DNA from: Candidatus Zixiibacteriota bacterium
GTDB taxonomy: Bacteria > Zixibacteria > MSB-5A5 > UBA10806 > 4484-95
NCBI GenBank assembly: GCA_024231855.1
Contig: JAAEQD010000305.1
Span: 16,337 to 80,336, forward strand
Direction of reading: 5' to 3'
DNA: 64,000 nt
In this document: piece by piece, positions 17,823-26,502 of the stretch
Layout of the letters: every line of letters starts with the position of its first letter
Numbering within the stretch: position 1 is the stretch's first letter
The notes under the pieces: generated by a model
The model's database searches: none
What the model was told of the DNA's origin: nothing
What the model saw: only the letters and a program-made list of their open reading frames with translations
Made by a program: the position numbers and the translations under genes

Positions 17823-19034
17823 TTAACTAATCGAGTTTACCACACTTGCTAAGCGCTTTATTCCTTCTTCGATATTCTCCTCCGTAGCGTTACAGAAATT
17901 CAAACGCATCGTTGAGTCATCTTGTTCGGCACTATAGAAAAATTTTCCAGGTACATAGGCTACTTTGGCTTTGATAGCATCGGCTAGCATATCGGTAGCG
18001 CTAATATGATCAGCCAGTTTTAACCAGAGGAAAAGCCCGCCTTCGGGAGTAGTCCAGGTCGCTTTATCGCTAAAATACTTCTTAAGCATATCGAGCATGA
18101 AAGTGCGTTTTTTGCCATATTCGGCCTTGATCAGTTCGATATGTTTGTCCAGATGTCCCGCGGCCGCGAAATCGGCAATCACATACTGGCTAAAACTATT
18201 TGTGTGAAGATCCATTGCTTGTTTCATACGTTCGATTATTGGCGCGACATGAGGATTTGAAGCGATCCAGCCGATACGCAGACCGGGAGAAATCAGCTTC
18301 GAAAACGTTCCCAGTTGGATAACGTACTCTTTACCTATCGCCTTGAGCGAAGTTACATCCTCCCCGTCGAAACGAATTTCGCCATAGGGATTATCATCGA
18401 CTATAGGGCAATTATATTTTTTAGCGATTTCAACCAACTGTTCGCGCCTACTTTCAGAGATCGTAATTCCGGTTGGGTTCTGGAATGTTGAGACGAGATA
18501 GAGAAACCGAGGTTTATGCTCTTTGATTTTTATCTCAACATCCTCTGGGATTGCCCCATCGCCATCTGTAGCAACGGAGACGTATTTGACGCCATAGAAT
18601 GAGAAAGCCTGAAGAGCGCCCAGATATGTCGGTGTTTCGGTGAGAACGACGGCGCCGGGTTCAATAAAGACGCGGCCGATTACATCAAGACCCTGCTGAG
18701 CCCCGCCGGTGATCTGGATTTCATTTGTGGTTACATCGACGCCTTGCTGCTTGTATCGCCAGGCTATAACTTCCCTCATTTTTTCGATACCGACTGTCAA
18801 TGAATATTGAAGTGCTTCCTTACCATGTTCTCGCATAACATTGGTACAGGATTGCTGAATTAGATCCAGGGGGAATAGCTCGGGTGCCGGCAGGCCGCCG
18901 CCAAAATTAATAACTCCCGGTTTGGATGAATCTTTCAGGATTTCTCTAATTATAGAACTTTTTTGCTTAACCGCGGATCTGGCAAATTGCCATTGGTTGA
19001 CCGCGTTTTCCACGTAATCGGCTATCTCACTCAT
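17823..19034 (-). CDS. PLP-dependent aminotransferase, class I/II (LysN/MocR-like fold type I)
   Basis: A 403-residue fold-type-I aminotransferase. Visible motifs are FGGGLPAPELFP near residue 44, GGAQQGLDVIGRVF (110-123), FQNPTGITIS (184-193), Asp214 in VDDNPYGEIRF, the PLP lysine K246 in GTFSKLISPGLRIGW, and MRLNFCNA near the C-terminus. The family contains 2-aminoadipate, branched-chain and aromatic aminotransferases; the substrate cannot be read from sequence alone. Being next to dapF, it may serve the lysine/DAP branch. It is first in the minus-strand run and is divergent from the Nudix gene. Confidence 0.88.
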   Translation of the reverse strand: MSEIADYVENAVNQWQFARSAVKQKSSIIREILKDSSKPGVINFGGGLPAPELFPLDLIQQSCTNVMREHGKEALQYSLTVGIEKMREVIAWRYKQQGVDVTTNEIQITGGAQQGLDVIGRVFIEPGAVVLTETPTYLGALQAFSFYGVKYVSVATDGDGAIPEDVEIKIKEHKPRFLYLVSTFQNPTGITISESRREQLVEIAKKYNCPIVDDNPYGEIRFDGEDVTSLKAIGKEYVIQLGTFSKLISPGLRIGWIASNPHVAPIIERMKQAMDLHTNSFSQYVIADFAAAGHLDKHIELIKAEYGKKRTFMLDMLKKYFSDKATWTTPEGGLFLWLKLADHISATDMLADAIKAKVAYVPGKFFYSAEQDDSTMRLNFCNATEENIEEGIKRLASVVNSIS

Positions 19035-19406
19035 CTCATACCTACCTCAAAAAATCACTCAATAATTAGACCCGGAAATAACATAATCAATACCGATGTT
19101 TATCGCAAGTGAAAATAGTCACAAAATTTCATCATCTATAGATGAAAATATGGCATAAAACTTAACCAATTGTGTTATATGATTTGGGATATCAAGCCGA
19201 ATTTCCTCTGAATACGAAAATCAGCCGATAAAATCCATCAGTCGGCCAAATCACTTGCGGATGGATTTTGATTAATCTATAATATGCCCGTGGTAATATT
19301 ACCGATTCCGGGGTTTGGACGCAAAACCAGGCGAACTTGTTCCGGATTAGAAGCGATAATAATTATAATCCTTTAATTTCTTTGAATTGGATTAAGTTAA
19401 GCTACT
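19035..19406. other. Divergent intergenic region
   Basis: About 370 bases between two divergently transcribed genes (aminotransferase and Nudix), so it should contain both promoters. I cannot assign exact boxes. It also carries a 10-bp perfect inverted repeat (19230-19239 and 19260-19269). No coding frame is convincing. Confidence 0.5.
19230..19269. repeat. Inverted repeat in divergent promoter region
   Basis: AAAATCCATC at 19230-19239 pairs with GATGGATTTT at 19260-19269 across a 20-base spacer. It may be an operator or an RNA hairpin; nothing more is visible. Confidence 0.35.
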
Positions 19407-19967
19407 ATGTCTGGCGATAACGATCACAAAATGGTTGAGGACAGGGAGTTCAAGTTCTGTCCCTGGTGTACCTCGAAATTAGCCGAAAGGCAAATTGACG
19501 GCAAAAAGCGCAAGCATTGCCCTGAGTGTGATTTTGTCTACTATCGGAATCCGGCACCGGCGGCCGGCGGGCTAATTATTGACGATGATAAAGTGCTTCT
19601 GGTGATGAGGAAATACCCGCCCCGCGTCGGTGATTGGAGTTTCCCGGCCGGGTTTATGGAGTACGGCGAATCGCCCGCCAGATGTTGTGTAAGGGAAGTG
19701 AACGAGGAGACCGGCCTTGATGTGAAACTGACAAGTTCGTTCAAGGTCTATTCCGGCAACGATGATCCTCGGACAAAGGCGGTGCTGATTATGTATATCG
19801 CCGAAATAATCGGCGGCGAATTGCAGGCAGGCGATGACGCCAGCGAGTTAAAATTCTTCCCCCTTAACGATCTACCCGAAAATTTGGCTTTCGAATCGCA
19901 TGTTCGGGCATTAAATGAGTATATTGAATATCGAAACACAGGAAGGCTGCCCGATCCCAATGAGTAG
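19407..19967 (+). CDS. Nudix hydrolase with N-terminal zinc ribbon
   Basis: A 186-residue protein. The N-terminus has a four-cysteine zinc ribbon (Cys18, Cys21, Cys38, Cys41: FCPWC and HCPEC). The Nudix box spans residues 82-105 (GFMEYGESPARCCVREVNEE then TGLD), which matches Gx5Ex7REUxEExGU. The architecture resembles NudC-like and other ADP-ribose or NADH pyrophosphatases that hydrolyse nucleoside diphosphate derivatives, but it is shorter than NudC. It overlaps ruvX by 8 nt and begins a four-gene plus-strand run. The substrate is not determined. Confidence 0.88.
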   Translation: MSGDNDHKMVEDREFKFCPWCTSKLAERQIDGKKRKHCPECDFVYYRNPAPAAGGLIIDDDKVLLVMRKYPPRVGDWSFPAGFMEYGESPARCCVREVNEETGLDVKLTSSFKVYSGNDDPRTKAVLIMYIAEIIGGELQAGDDASELKFFPLNDLPENLAFESHVRALNEYIEYRNTGRLPDPNE

Positions 19968-20373
19968 AGTTTTGGCTGTGGATAGAGGGGACGCCAGGGT
20001 TGGCCTGGCGATTTCCGATGAGTCGCGAACACTGGCCTCGGGCTATGGTTTCGTTCGCTTTAAAGGCTATAATGATCTAATTGAAAATCTACTTTCAATC
20101 GCCGAAAAAGAAAGCGTCGATGAATTCGTCATTGGCTTGCCTTTGAATATGAATGGAAGCAGCGGTCTGCAGGCGACTAAATCCGTAAAACTGGCGGACA
20201 TGCTGAAGGACAAAACGAAATACCCGGTCAACCTCGTCGATGAGCGTCTGACCACAGTGGAAGCCGCCCGGCAGATTCACGCGTCAGGCAAAAAAGTTCG
20301 CAAGGGCCGTATCGATGAAGTTGCGGCGACAATCATATTGCAGGCGTTTCTCGATGGCAAAAAAAATAGATGA
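19960..20373 (+). CDS. ruvX: RuvX/YqgF-family Holliday-junction-resolvase-like protein
   Basis: A 137-residue RNase H-fold protein. The start is placed at MSRVLAVDRGDARVG because this gives the standard family length and overlaps the Nudix stop; an upstream start 15 codons earlier is unlikely. Recognised motifs are LAVDRGDARVGLA, EFVIGLPLNMNGS, VDERLTTVEA and RIDEVAATIILQAFL. The family acts in pre-16S rRNA processing and is proposed to resolve Holliday junctions. The 3' end overlaps mltG by 20 nt. Confidence 0.9.
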   Translation: MSRVLAVDRGDARVGLAISDESRTLASGYGFVRFKGYNDLIENLLSIAEKESVDEFVIGLPLNMNGSSGLQATKSVKLADMLKDKTKYPVNLVDERLTTVEAARQIHASGKKVRKGRIDEVAATIILQAFLDGKKNR

Positions 20374-21505
20374 TTACGAATTCAAAACCAAAGATAAAAT
20401 ATGGTGGTGGGGATCAAACCTGGTTGGCTTTGTGGCCTCGATCATTCTGGTTTTATTCATTGTTATTTCAATTCCATTTCGGAGATACAGGTCAATAGTT
20501 ATGAGATACGCGATTCGAATTATTTTTATATGCTTAGTATTAGGCGTATTAATCGGCGGCTATATTTATTACGCGCCCGACACAACCGCGGATTTCGGCG
20601 AAGAGCCAAAATATATGCTAGTCCAACGCGGCGAAACGGTTTATGATATCGCTTACAAGCTCGAAAAAATGGGCGCGATATCATCGGAAATTAATTTCAG
20701 ACTGTTTTCGAAAGTATTAGGCCATTCGCGTAAGCTTAAAACCGGCCGATACTCGATTGAACCGGATGCCAGTATGCACGATATTTTCGATATAATTACC
20801 AAGGGCGCGGCTATACCGTACAATGTCACCATTCTCGAAGGCTTAACGATCGAGGAAACGGCCGAAGCGATGAATAAGCATCTGGACCTGGATCGGCAGG
20901 AGTTTCTGAATGTTTGCTCCGACAGACAGCTTCTGGATTCTCTTTCAATATCAGTGGATAATTTGGAAGGCTATCTTTTCCCCAATACTTACAATTTTTT
21001 CTATGATGAAACGCCGCAATCGGTTGTCAGGAAAATGATCAAGCAATTTTATGCCAGCCTGCCCGATTCTTTCGAACAGAAAGCCAAGAGGCATGGTCTG
21101 GATTTCCATGAGGCTGTAACCATGGCCTCGTTAATCGAGAAAGAAGCCATGCTGGATAAGGAGAGGCCGATCATTTCGGCGGTCTATCATAAACGGTTGA
21201 AAATCAGGATGCGTCTGCAATGCGATCCAACGGTTATTTACGCGATGGGCGGGCTGAATCGTCCCCTATTTTCAAACGATCTGAAATATAATTCACCGTA
21301 CAACACCTACAAGGTTTACGGTTTACCGCCCGGTCCGATCTGCTCGCCAGGGACAGCCTCGCTTGAGGCTGCTGTTAATCCCGTTGAAGCTGATTACCTG
21401 TATTTCGTAGCCGCCGGCGATGGTTCGCATGTGTTCACCAGAAGTAATCGCGAACATATCAATGCCAAAAATCGTATCAAAAGAGGGAAATTATTGGGCC
21501 GTTGA
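20354..21505 (+). CDS. mltG: Endolytic peptidoglycan transglycosylase MltG (YceG)
   Basis: A 383-residue inner-membrane enzyme that cuts nascent glycan strands and terminates their polymerisation. The start at MAKKIDDYEF is inside the ruvX end. There are two hydrophobic stretches, about 20-40 and 52-72, then a LysM-like part (MLVQRGETVYDIAYKLEKMG) and the YceG catalytic core, MASLIEKEAMLDKERPIISAV with the active Glu and LQCDPTVIYAMGG. The neighbouring ruvX-mltG order is common across bacteria. The methyltransferase gene follows. Confidence 0.93.
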   Translation: MAKKIDDYEFKTKDKIWWWGSNLVGFVASIILVLFIVISIPFRRYRSIVMRYAIRIIFICLVLGVLIGGYIYYAPDTTADFGEEPKYMLVQRGETVYDIAYKLEKMGAISSEINFRLFSKVLGHSRKLKTGRYSIEPDASMHDIFDIITKGAAIPYNVTILEGLTIEETAEAMNKHLDLDRQEFLNVCSDRQLLDSLSISVDNLEGYLFPNTYNFFYDETPQSVVRKMIKQFYASLPDSFEQKAKRHGLDFHEAVTMASLIEKEAMLDKERPIISAVYHKRLKIRMRLQCDPTVIYAMGGLNRPLFSNDLKYNSPYNTYKVYGLPPGPICSPGTASLEAAVNPVEADYLYFVAAGDGSHVFTRSNREHINAKNRIKRGKLLGR

Positions 21506-21519
21506 TAAGGGAGGCCGCA

Positions 21520-22056
21520 ATGAATTTATATATCGATTCCTTGCCTAATAAGGATCTGGGAATAATTAATTTTGGCTCCACTGAGAATGGACTTCGGATT
21601 TTGAGTACCGGCAGGTATTCCGGATTGGCAGCCGTATTGGAGCATGGCGTTAATCACGGTTTACCCAGAATCGAAAATTCCCCAAAGACCAAAGTTGTCA
21701 AGAAACAGCTAATCGAGTATTTTCAGGGTAAGCGCAAGATTTTTGACCTGGAGCTCGATCTGGATTATATGCCGCCATTTAAATTTAAGGCCTTACAGGC
21801 GGCATTCAGGATTCCTCACGGTCAAGTAATAACCTACGGTGATTTAGCCGAAATGGCGGGTTCGCCAAAAGCCGCCAGGGCGGCGGGGCAGGCGATGGCA
21901 ACCAATCCTATCCCATTAATAATTCCCTGCCATAGAGTAGTTGGCTCAAACGGCCGCTTGACCGGTTTCGGGCTACTTGGAGGCGTGGAGATAAAGAAAC
22001 GGCTGCTTCAGATGGAAGGCGTGGCTTTTAAAGGCGACCGGGTAGTATTGAATTAG
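21520..22056 (+). CDS. ogt: Methylated-DNA-protein-cysteine methyltransferase
   Basis: Repairs O6-alkylguanine by transferring the alkyl group to its own cysteine. The 178-residue protein carries the acceptor Cys137 in IIPCHRVVGSNG, followed by LTGFG. The helix-turn-helix part is VITYGDLAEMAGSPKAARA. The start is set by a strong GGAGG 5 nt before ATG (21511-21520). It lies 14 nt after mltG and is probably part of the same transcript. The N-terminal domain is typical of Ogt; no Ada domain is present. Confidence 0.93.
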   Translation: MNLYIDSLPNKDLGIINFGSTENGLRILSTGRYSGLAAVLEHGVNHGLPRIENSPKTKVVKKQLIEYFQGKRKIFDLELDLDYMPPFKFKALQAAFRIPHGQVITYGDLAEMAGSPKAARAAGQAMATNPIPLIIPCHRVVGSNGRLTGFGLLGGVEIKKRLLQMEGVAFKGDRVVLN

Positions 22057-22211
22057 TTATACCAACTAGACTTGTTAAAACATCAATATTTATTATAGAA
22101 AACAATAATCTCCTAATACCATAAATTAGAATCAATAATCTTTCATTTGAATATATAGCCATTTAAAGTATATTATAAAAAGATGCATGAACTAAACGGT
22201 GGATTTTAACA

Positions 22212-23255
22212 ATGGCAATTTACTTCGAGTGCACATCATGTGGAACACAATTGAGAGCATCCGATTTTCTTGGCGGTAATACCTGTATATGTCAAAACTG
22301 CGGCGCGGTTGTATTAATTCCGAGTGATTTCACGGAAAGCGATTCTCCACCGCAGCGAACGCCTGATATCGATTTAAATCCAAAGCTCGCTTACGCTAAA
22401 GATATCGTTGAAAAAGTATATGACGAGAAGTATCCTCGCTTATCGCAATCGATCTGGCTAATACTACTATACTTCATTACTACTTATGCAGTTATGTTAC
22501 TAATATCTATTTTTACGGATAACTCAGATGGTGGTTCAACCATCCATCCATTGCCAAAAATATTAATTTTGGCAATAACTTTTATCATAATATTGATATA
22601 TGTCTCCCGAAAGACGGGGAAATCCGCAAGAAAAATTCTCTCTTTAAAAATAGCAGGTTTTAATTTAATAGTGCCCGTTTTGATATCCTCTATTGGCATA
22701 AATTTTTTCTTTTTATCACTAGGCACCTATATAATTATTTTGTTTCCGGGATCTGCAGAGCAAATTAATTCAATGGGACCGAATATATTTAAATCATTTG
22801 AAATAAATATTTGGGGCGCATTTCTTAACACTGCCATAATTGTTCCCTTCATTGAAGAATGCCTTTTCAGGGGAATTATTCTACGGGGATACCTAAAGAA
22901 TTATTCCATAAAAAAATCAGTAATCATTTCCGCATTGATTTTCGGAATTTACCATTTAAATCCAATTCAATTTGTTTCAGCAACTACTTGGGGTATTTTC
23001 TCGGCATTAATTTATGTTAAAACGCGTTCGATTCTTCCATGCTTCATCTGCCATTCCATTAACAATGGTTTGTTGGTAGTTATAGGATTAACTTTAATAT
23101 CAAATGTTACGGTTGAACCCGATTGGGCTCCCTCAATACTAGCTGTTATAATTATCTCAATTTTCAGTTTAGTAATAACAAGCTTTGGAATTTGGCTATT
23201 TGTGAGTAAGCTGCGGGAATCACAAAATATTTTGTCGACTGGCCAAATAACGTAA
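22212..23255 (+). CDS. CPBP-family intramembrane metalloprotease with N-terminal zinc ribbon
   Basis: A 347-residue protein. Cysteines in CTSC (7, 10) and CICQNC (25-30) form a probable zinc ribbon. A long hydrophobic membrane domain follows, and the CPBP motifs are EECLFRGIILRGYL (about 215), FGIYHLNP (about 246) and CHSINN (about 279); the glutamates and histidines form the metal site. The family includes CAAX-prenyl proteases and bacteriocin-immunity-like proteins. The gene and its upstream 155 bases look more AT-rich than the neighbours. It is convergent to ftsZ, with a terminator between. Confidence 0.87.
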   Translation: MAIYFECTSCGTQLRASDFLGGNTCICQNCGAVVLIPSDFTESDSPPQRTPDIDLNPKLAYAKDIVEKVYDEKYPRLSQSIWLILLYFITTYAVMLLISIFTDNSDGGSTIHPLPKILILAITFIIILIYVSRKTGKSARKILSLKIAGFNLIVPVLISSIGINFFFLSLGTYIIILFPGSAEQINSMGPNIFKSFEINIWGAFLNTAIIVPFIEECLFRGIILRGYLKNYSIKKSVIISALIFGIYHLNPIQFVSATTWGIFSALIYVKTRSILPCFICHSINNGLLVVIGLTLISNVTVEPDWAPSILAVIIISIFSLVITSFGIWLFVSKLRESQNILSTGQIT

Positions 23256-23257
23256 GC

Positions 23258-23310
23258 AAAAAAGTCTCCGCCGCCGATAAAAGTGTCGCGGCTCTTATCG
23301 GCGTGGAGAC
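23258..23310 (-). terminator. Rho-independent terminator of the dcw operon
   Basis: Left arm GTCTCC..CGCCGATAA (23264-23280) pairs with TTATCGGCG.GGAGAC (23295-23310) around a 14-base loop, giving a 6-bp and a 9-bp stem separated by a small bulge. On the minus strand it is followed by TTTTTT (23258-23263), so it terminates transcription coming from ftsZ, 32 bases past its stop. It could also act on the CPBP transcript from the other side. Confidence 0.85.
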
Positions 23311-23341
23311 TTACCCGAGTATATCAGAAAAGAAAAACTTC

Positions 23342-24541
23342 CTAGATTAAATCTTCCTGCTCCCAACCACTATCGCTTTCGACGTTTTCTTTCGGGCGAT
23401 AACGCTCGAACGCCGGGCGTTCGAGATTCTGCGGATCATAGCCCTGATCCATGATCTCCTTATAGATTCGTCTCTGGTCGGTAGGCTGTTTTCTTCGTCC
23501 GGGTGGAGGCGGTTTCATTCCGCCGTCTTCGCCTTTGAAAAGCGTACCCGGTATGGCTGTACGTTCATGGAATTTATCCTTATGTCCGAAACCGGTGGCG
23601 ATTACAGTCACAAAAATCTCATCATCAAGGTTATTATCGATAACCGCGCCGAATATGATATTGGCTTCGCCGCCGACTGCCGCGTAAACCGCCTCCATGG
23701 CATCGTTGACATTCATGATTGTCATATTTTTGCCGCCGGTGATATTAACCAGCACACCACGCGCGCCGGAGATATCGACATCCTCCAGAAGCGGTGAACT
23801 GATCGCCATTTTGGCCGCCAGTTCGGCTCCGCTTTCGCCGCAGCCGAAACCGGTGCCCATCAACGCTTCACCTCTCTCAGACATGACCGTTTTCACATCG
23901 GCGAAATCGAGGTTGATTAAGCCGTGACGTGTAATTAAATCGGAGATACCCTTGGTAGCCGAATACAGTACCTCATCAGCTTTACGGAATGATTCGGTAA
24001 ACGGCGTCCCCGGATCGAGTATCTGCAGCAAACGCTGATTGGGAATAACGATCAGGGTATCGACGCATTGGCGCAGCTTTTCGATGCCCGCCTCGGCTTT
24101 TTTCATCCTCTGCGAGCCCTCGAAATTGAATGGCTTGGTGACTATCCCGACTGTTAAGGCGCCCAGATCGTGGGCGGCCTTAGAGACCACCGAAATCGCA
24201 CCCGTCCCGGTGCCGCCACCCATACCGCAGGTAACAAACACCATGTCGGCGCCGCTGACGGCTTTCTTGATACAGTCAAGATCCTCCTCGGCGGCCAGTT
24301 GACCAACCTCCGGATTCGCCCCGGCGCCAAGGCCTTTAGTCAGCTTTTTACCAATTTGAATCACGGTCTCGGCCTTGTTGAAATCCAGCGCCTGACTGTC
24401 GGTATTCATCGATACGAATTTCACACCGACCAGCCTGGACTCGATCATGCGGTTGATAGCATTGCCGCCAGCCCCGCCAACACCGACAACTTTCATTTTT
24501 GCATAAGTTTCGCTTTCAACATCATACTCGATCACAGTCAT
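23342..24541 (-). CDS. ftsZ: Cell-division protein FtsZ
   Basis: The tubulin-like GTPase of the Z ring, 399 residues. The GTP-binding G-box GGGTGTG is at 108-114 and the T7 loop NLDFADV at 210-216. The C-terminal linker is short. The usual FtsA/ZipA-binding end peptide is probably LERPAFERYRP at 373-383, close to the DIPAFLR type, but 16 acidic residues follow it, which is uncommon. It is the last gene of the operon, 25 nt after ftsA, with a terminator beyond. Confidence 0.97.
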   Translation of the reverse strand: MTVIEYDVESETYAKMKVVGVGGAGGNAINRMIESRLVGVKFVSMNTDSQALDFNKAETVIQIGKKLTKGLGAGANPEVGQLAAEEDLDCIKKAVSGADMVFVTCGMGGGTGTGAISVVSKAAHDLGALTVGIVTKPFNFEGSQRMKKAEAGIEKLRQCVDTLIVIPNQRLLQILDPGTPFTESFRKADEVLYSATKGISDLITRHGLINLDFADVKTVMSERGEALMGTGFGCGESGAELAAKMAISSPLLEDVDISGARGVLVNITGGKNMTIMNVNDAMEAVYAAVGGEANIIFGAVIDNNLDDEIFVTVIATGFGHKDKFHERTAIPGTLFKGEDGGMKPPPPGRRKQPTDQRRIYKEIMDQGYDPQNLERPAFERYRPKENVESDSGWEQEDLI

Positions 24542-24566
24542 TTCCCTCCTACCCCTGATTCAGGGC

Positions 24567-25796
24567 CTAAAAATATTCTGAAAATATACTTTTTATTCTA
24601 TCTACAAATTTCGGGCCGCGTTTCTTCCCGCGTTTGCCCCCGACAGCCCGTTCACTCATCAGACCATAGCGAACCAAACCTACAGCTACGGCGCAATCGG
24701 GCCCCGTTATGTCCTCGCTTTCCTCGATCGAATATTCGGGACGAGCCAATTTAGCCGGCAAATCGAATATTTGTTCCGCCAGCTCGGGTATTCCTTCAAG
24801 TTGCGAAGCGCCGCCGGTTAACACCACTCCGGAGGCCAGCGATTCGGCCAGATTCGCTTTCTTTAGTTCCCGGGCAACCAGTGAAAATATCTCCTCGGCC
24901 CGCGGCTCGACTATAGCCGCCAATACCGACCTTGAGACTTCCTTGGATTCTCGCCCGCCAACACCCGGCACCATAATCATCTCGTTGGATTCGACCATGG
25001 TCGAGAAAGCCGAACCATGAAGGCATTTAATCCTCTCTGCCTGTTCAAGCGGAGTGCGAAGGCCGATCGCTATATCGTTGGTAACATTTTTTCCGCCGAT
25101 ACCAAGCACAGCCGTATGCTTGATAGCACCATCCAGGAAAGCGGCGATATCGGTAGTGCCGGCGCCCATATCGATAAGGACGCAGCCCAGTTCTCTTTCA
25201 TCTTTGCTTAACACGGCATACGCGGCGGCGAATGGTCCCAGCACCAGTTCCTCGACATTGAGATTTGCTTTCTCGATCGCTTTTATGATATTAGAAACCG
25301 AGGCGGTCGAACCGGTAACGATATGAACATTAACCTCCAACCTCATGCCCGACATACCCACCGGATCGGTAACACCGCCTTGATCATCCACTGTGAACTC
25401 TTGCGGCAAAACATGTATAATCTCTCGATCGGCAGGTATAGCCACGGCTCGCGCGGCTTCTATTACCCGATCGACATCCGAGTGGTTAATTTCCGAAGTG
25501 CCTTTGCCGACAGCGATAACGCCGCGGCTGTTGATACTTTTTATATGCTCACCGGCAATACCGGCATAAACCGAATCTATCTTGTACCCGGATACCATTT
25601 CAGCATCGGCTACGGCGGCATGAATAGAGCTGACAACTTTCTCGAGGTCTACGACTACTCCCCGCTTGAGACCATCGGCAGGCGCCTGGCCGATACCCAG
25701 AAGTGTAAACCCGCCTTCCTCCTCGGGCCGGGCAACCGCCACCGAGATTATTGTGCTGCCTATATCTAATCCGACAATGTAATTTTCCTTGGCCAT
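24567..25796 (-). CDS. ftsA: Cell-division protein FtsA
   Basis: An actin-fold ATPase that tethers FtsZ to the membrane, 409 residues. Visible are GLDIGSTIISVAVARP at the start, the SHS2/1C region (AGIAGEHIKSINSRGVI), the phosphate-binding loop VLIDMGAGTTDIA and TGGASQLEG. The C-terminus, KKRGPKFVDRIKSIFSEYF, is the amphipathic membrane-binding helix. Only 1 nt separates it from ftsQ. No abnormality seen. Confidence 0.97.
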   Translation of the reverse strand: MAKENYIVGLDIGSTIISVAVARPEEEGGFTLLGIGQAPADGLKRGVVVDLEKVVSSIHAAVADAEMVSGYKIDSVYAGIAGEHIKSINSRGVIAVGKGTSEINHSDVDRVIEAARAVAIPADREIIHVLPQEFTVDDQGGVTDPVGMSGMRLEVNVHIVTGSTASVSNIIKAIEKANLNVEELVLGPFAAAYAVLSKDERELGCVLIDMGAGTTDIAAFLDGAIKHTAVLGIGGKNVTNDIAIGLRTPLEQAERIKCLHGSAFSTMVESNEMIMVPGVGGRESKEVSRSVLAAIVEPRAEEIFSLVARELKKANLAESLASGVVLTGGASQLEGIPELAEQIFDLPAKLARPEYSIEESEDITGPDCAVAVGLVRYGLMSERAVGGKRGKKRGPKFVDRIKSIFSEYF

Positions 25797-25797
25797 C

Positions 25798-26502
25798 TCA
25801 AACCCCGTTTTTTACCACCATTTTTCCGGCCGTCATATCGAAAGAGCCGGAGTTTCCCAGGATTCCCTTATTATCCAAAAGTACCAATCTCGCTAGCGAT
25901 TCCTGATAGTTCCGCAAAGGCAGTAATACCTTTACGCCACCCGGATCAAAAATTAATTCGACTTGCCTGGTATCGCGGAAATGAATTTCCGCTAACCTGC
26001 CGGATAAATTTCTGGATAACGATTCCATATTCTCATATAACGCCAACGAGTAGCATAATTTCATATTATCACGATAACGATATGTTTTCTTTTCGGAGAG
26101 ACCGGTGACCACCGGCAGATAATAATCCGGCCGGTCGATTTCTACAAGTTTTAAAGCCCTGGTTAAGCCATATATCTTTTTCTTTTTCACGAACAGCACA
26201 ACGGCTTCGGGTTCAAGATCGATTTTCACCGATCCCGGTAATCTGCGTTTGACCGATACGGCCTCAATTCCCGGTATCTTGATCAACGAATCGGCCGCCT
26301 GGCCGAAATCCTGACCGAAAACCGGTTCACCGATTTTAAATTTAGATACTTCAAGGACCTTGTCTTTTTCAATACTTTCAGGACAGTTAATTTCTACATC
26401 GGAAAGGCAAAACCAGGATAGTCCGGTTAATTCGATAAACGCGAAACGCCCGGCAGTAACCGCCGCTGATATTATTAATATGGCTCCGATAAGTCTTTTC
26501 AC
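25798..26502 (-). CDS. ftsQ: Cell-division protein FtsQ
   Basis: A bitopic division protein of 234 residues: a membrane segment at about 4-22, then the POTRA domain (FCLSDVEINCPESIEKDKVL, IPGIEAVSVKRRLPGSVKID) and a beta-domain. It connects FtsL/FtsB to the divisome. The start overlaps the murC stop by 4 nt. The identification rests on position and the POTRA pattern, since FtsQ is poorly conserved. Confidence 0.88.
   Translation of the reverse strand: MKRLIGAILIISAAVTAGRFAFIELTGLSWFCLSDVEINCPESIEKDKVLEVSKFKIGEPVFGQDFGQAADSLIKIPGIEAVSVKRRLPGSVKIDLEPEAVVLFVKKKKIYGLTRALKLVEIDRPDYYLPVVTGLSEKKTYRYRDNMKLCYSLALYENMESLSRNLSGRLAEIHFRDTRQVELIFDPGGVKVLLPLRNYQESLARLVLLDNKGILGNSGSFDMTAGKMVVKNGV

Noticed and set aside
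24170..24754. Plus-strand frame of 194 codons opposite ftsZ/ftsA
   Set aside because: It is antisense to two certain genes and shows no family pattern.
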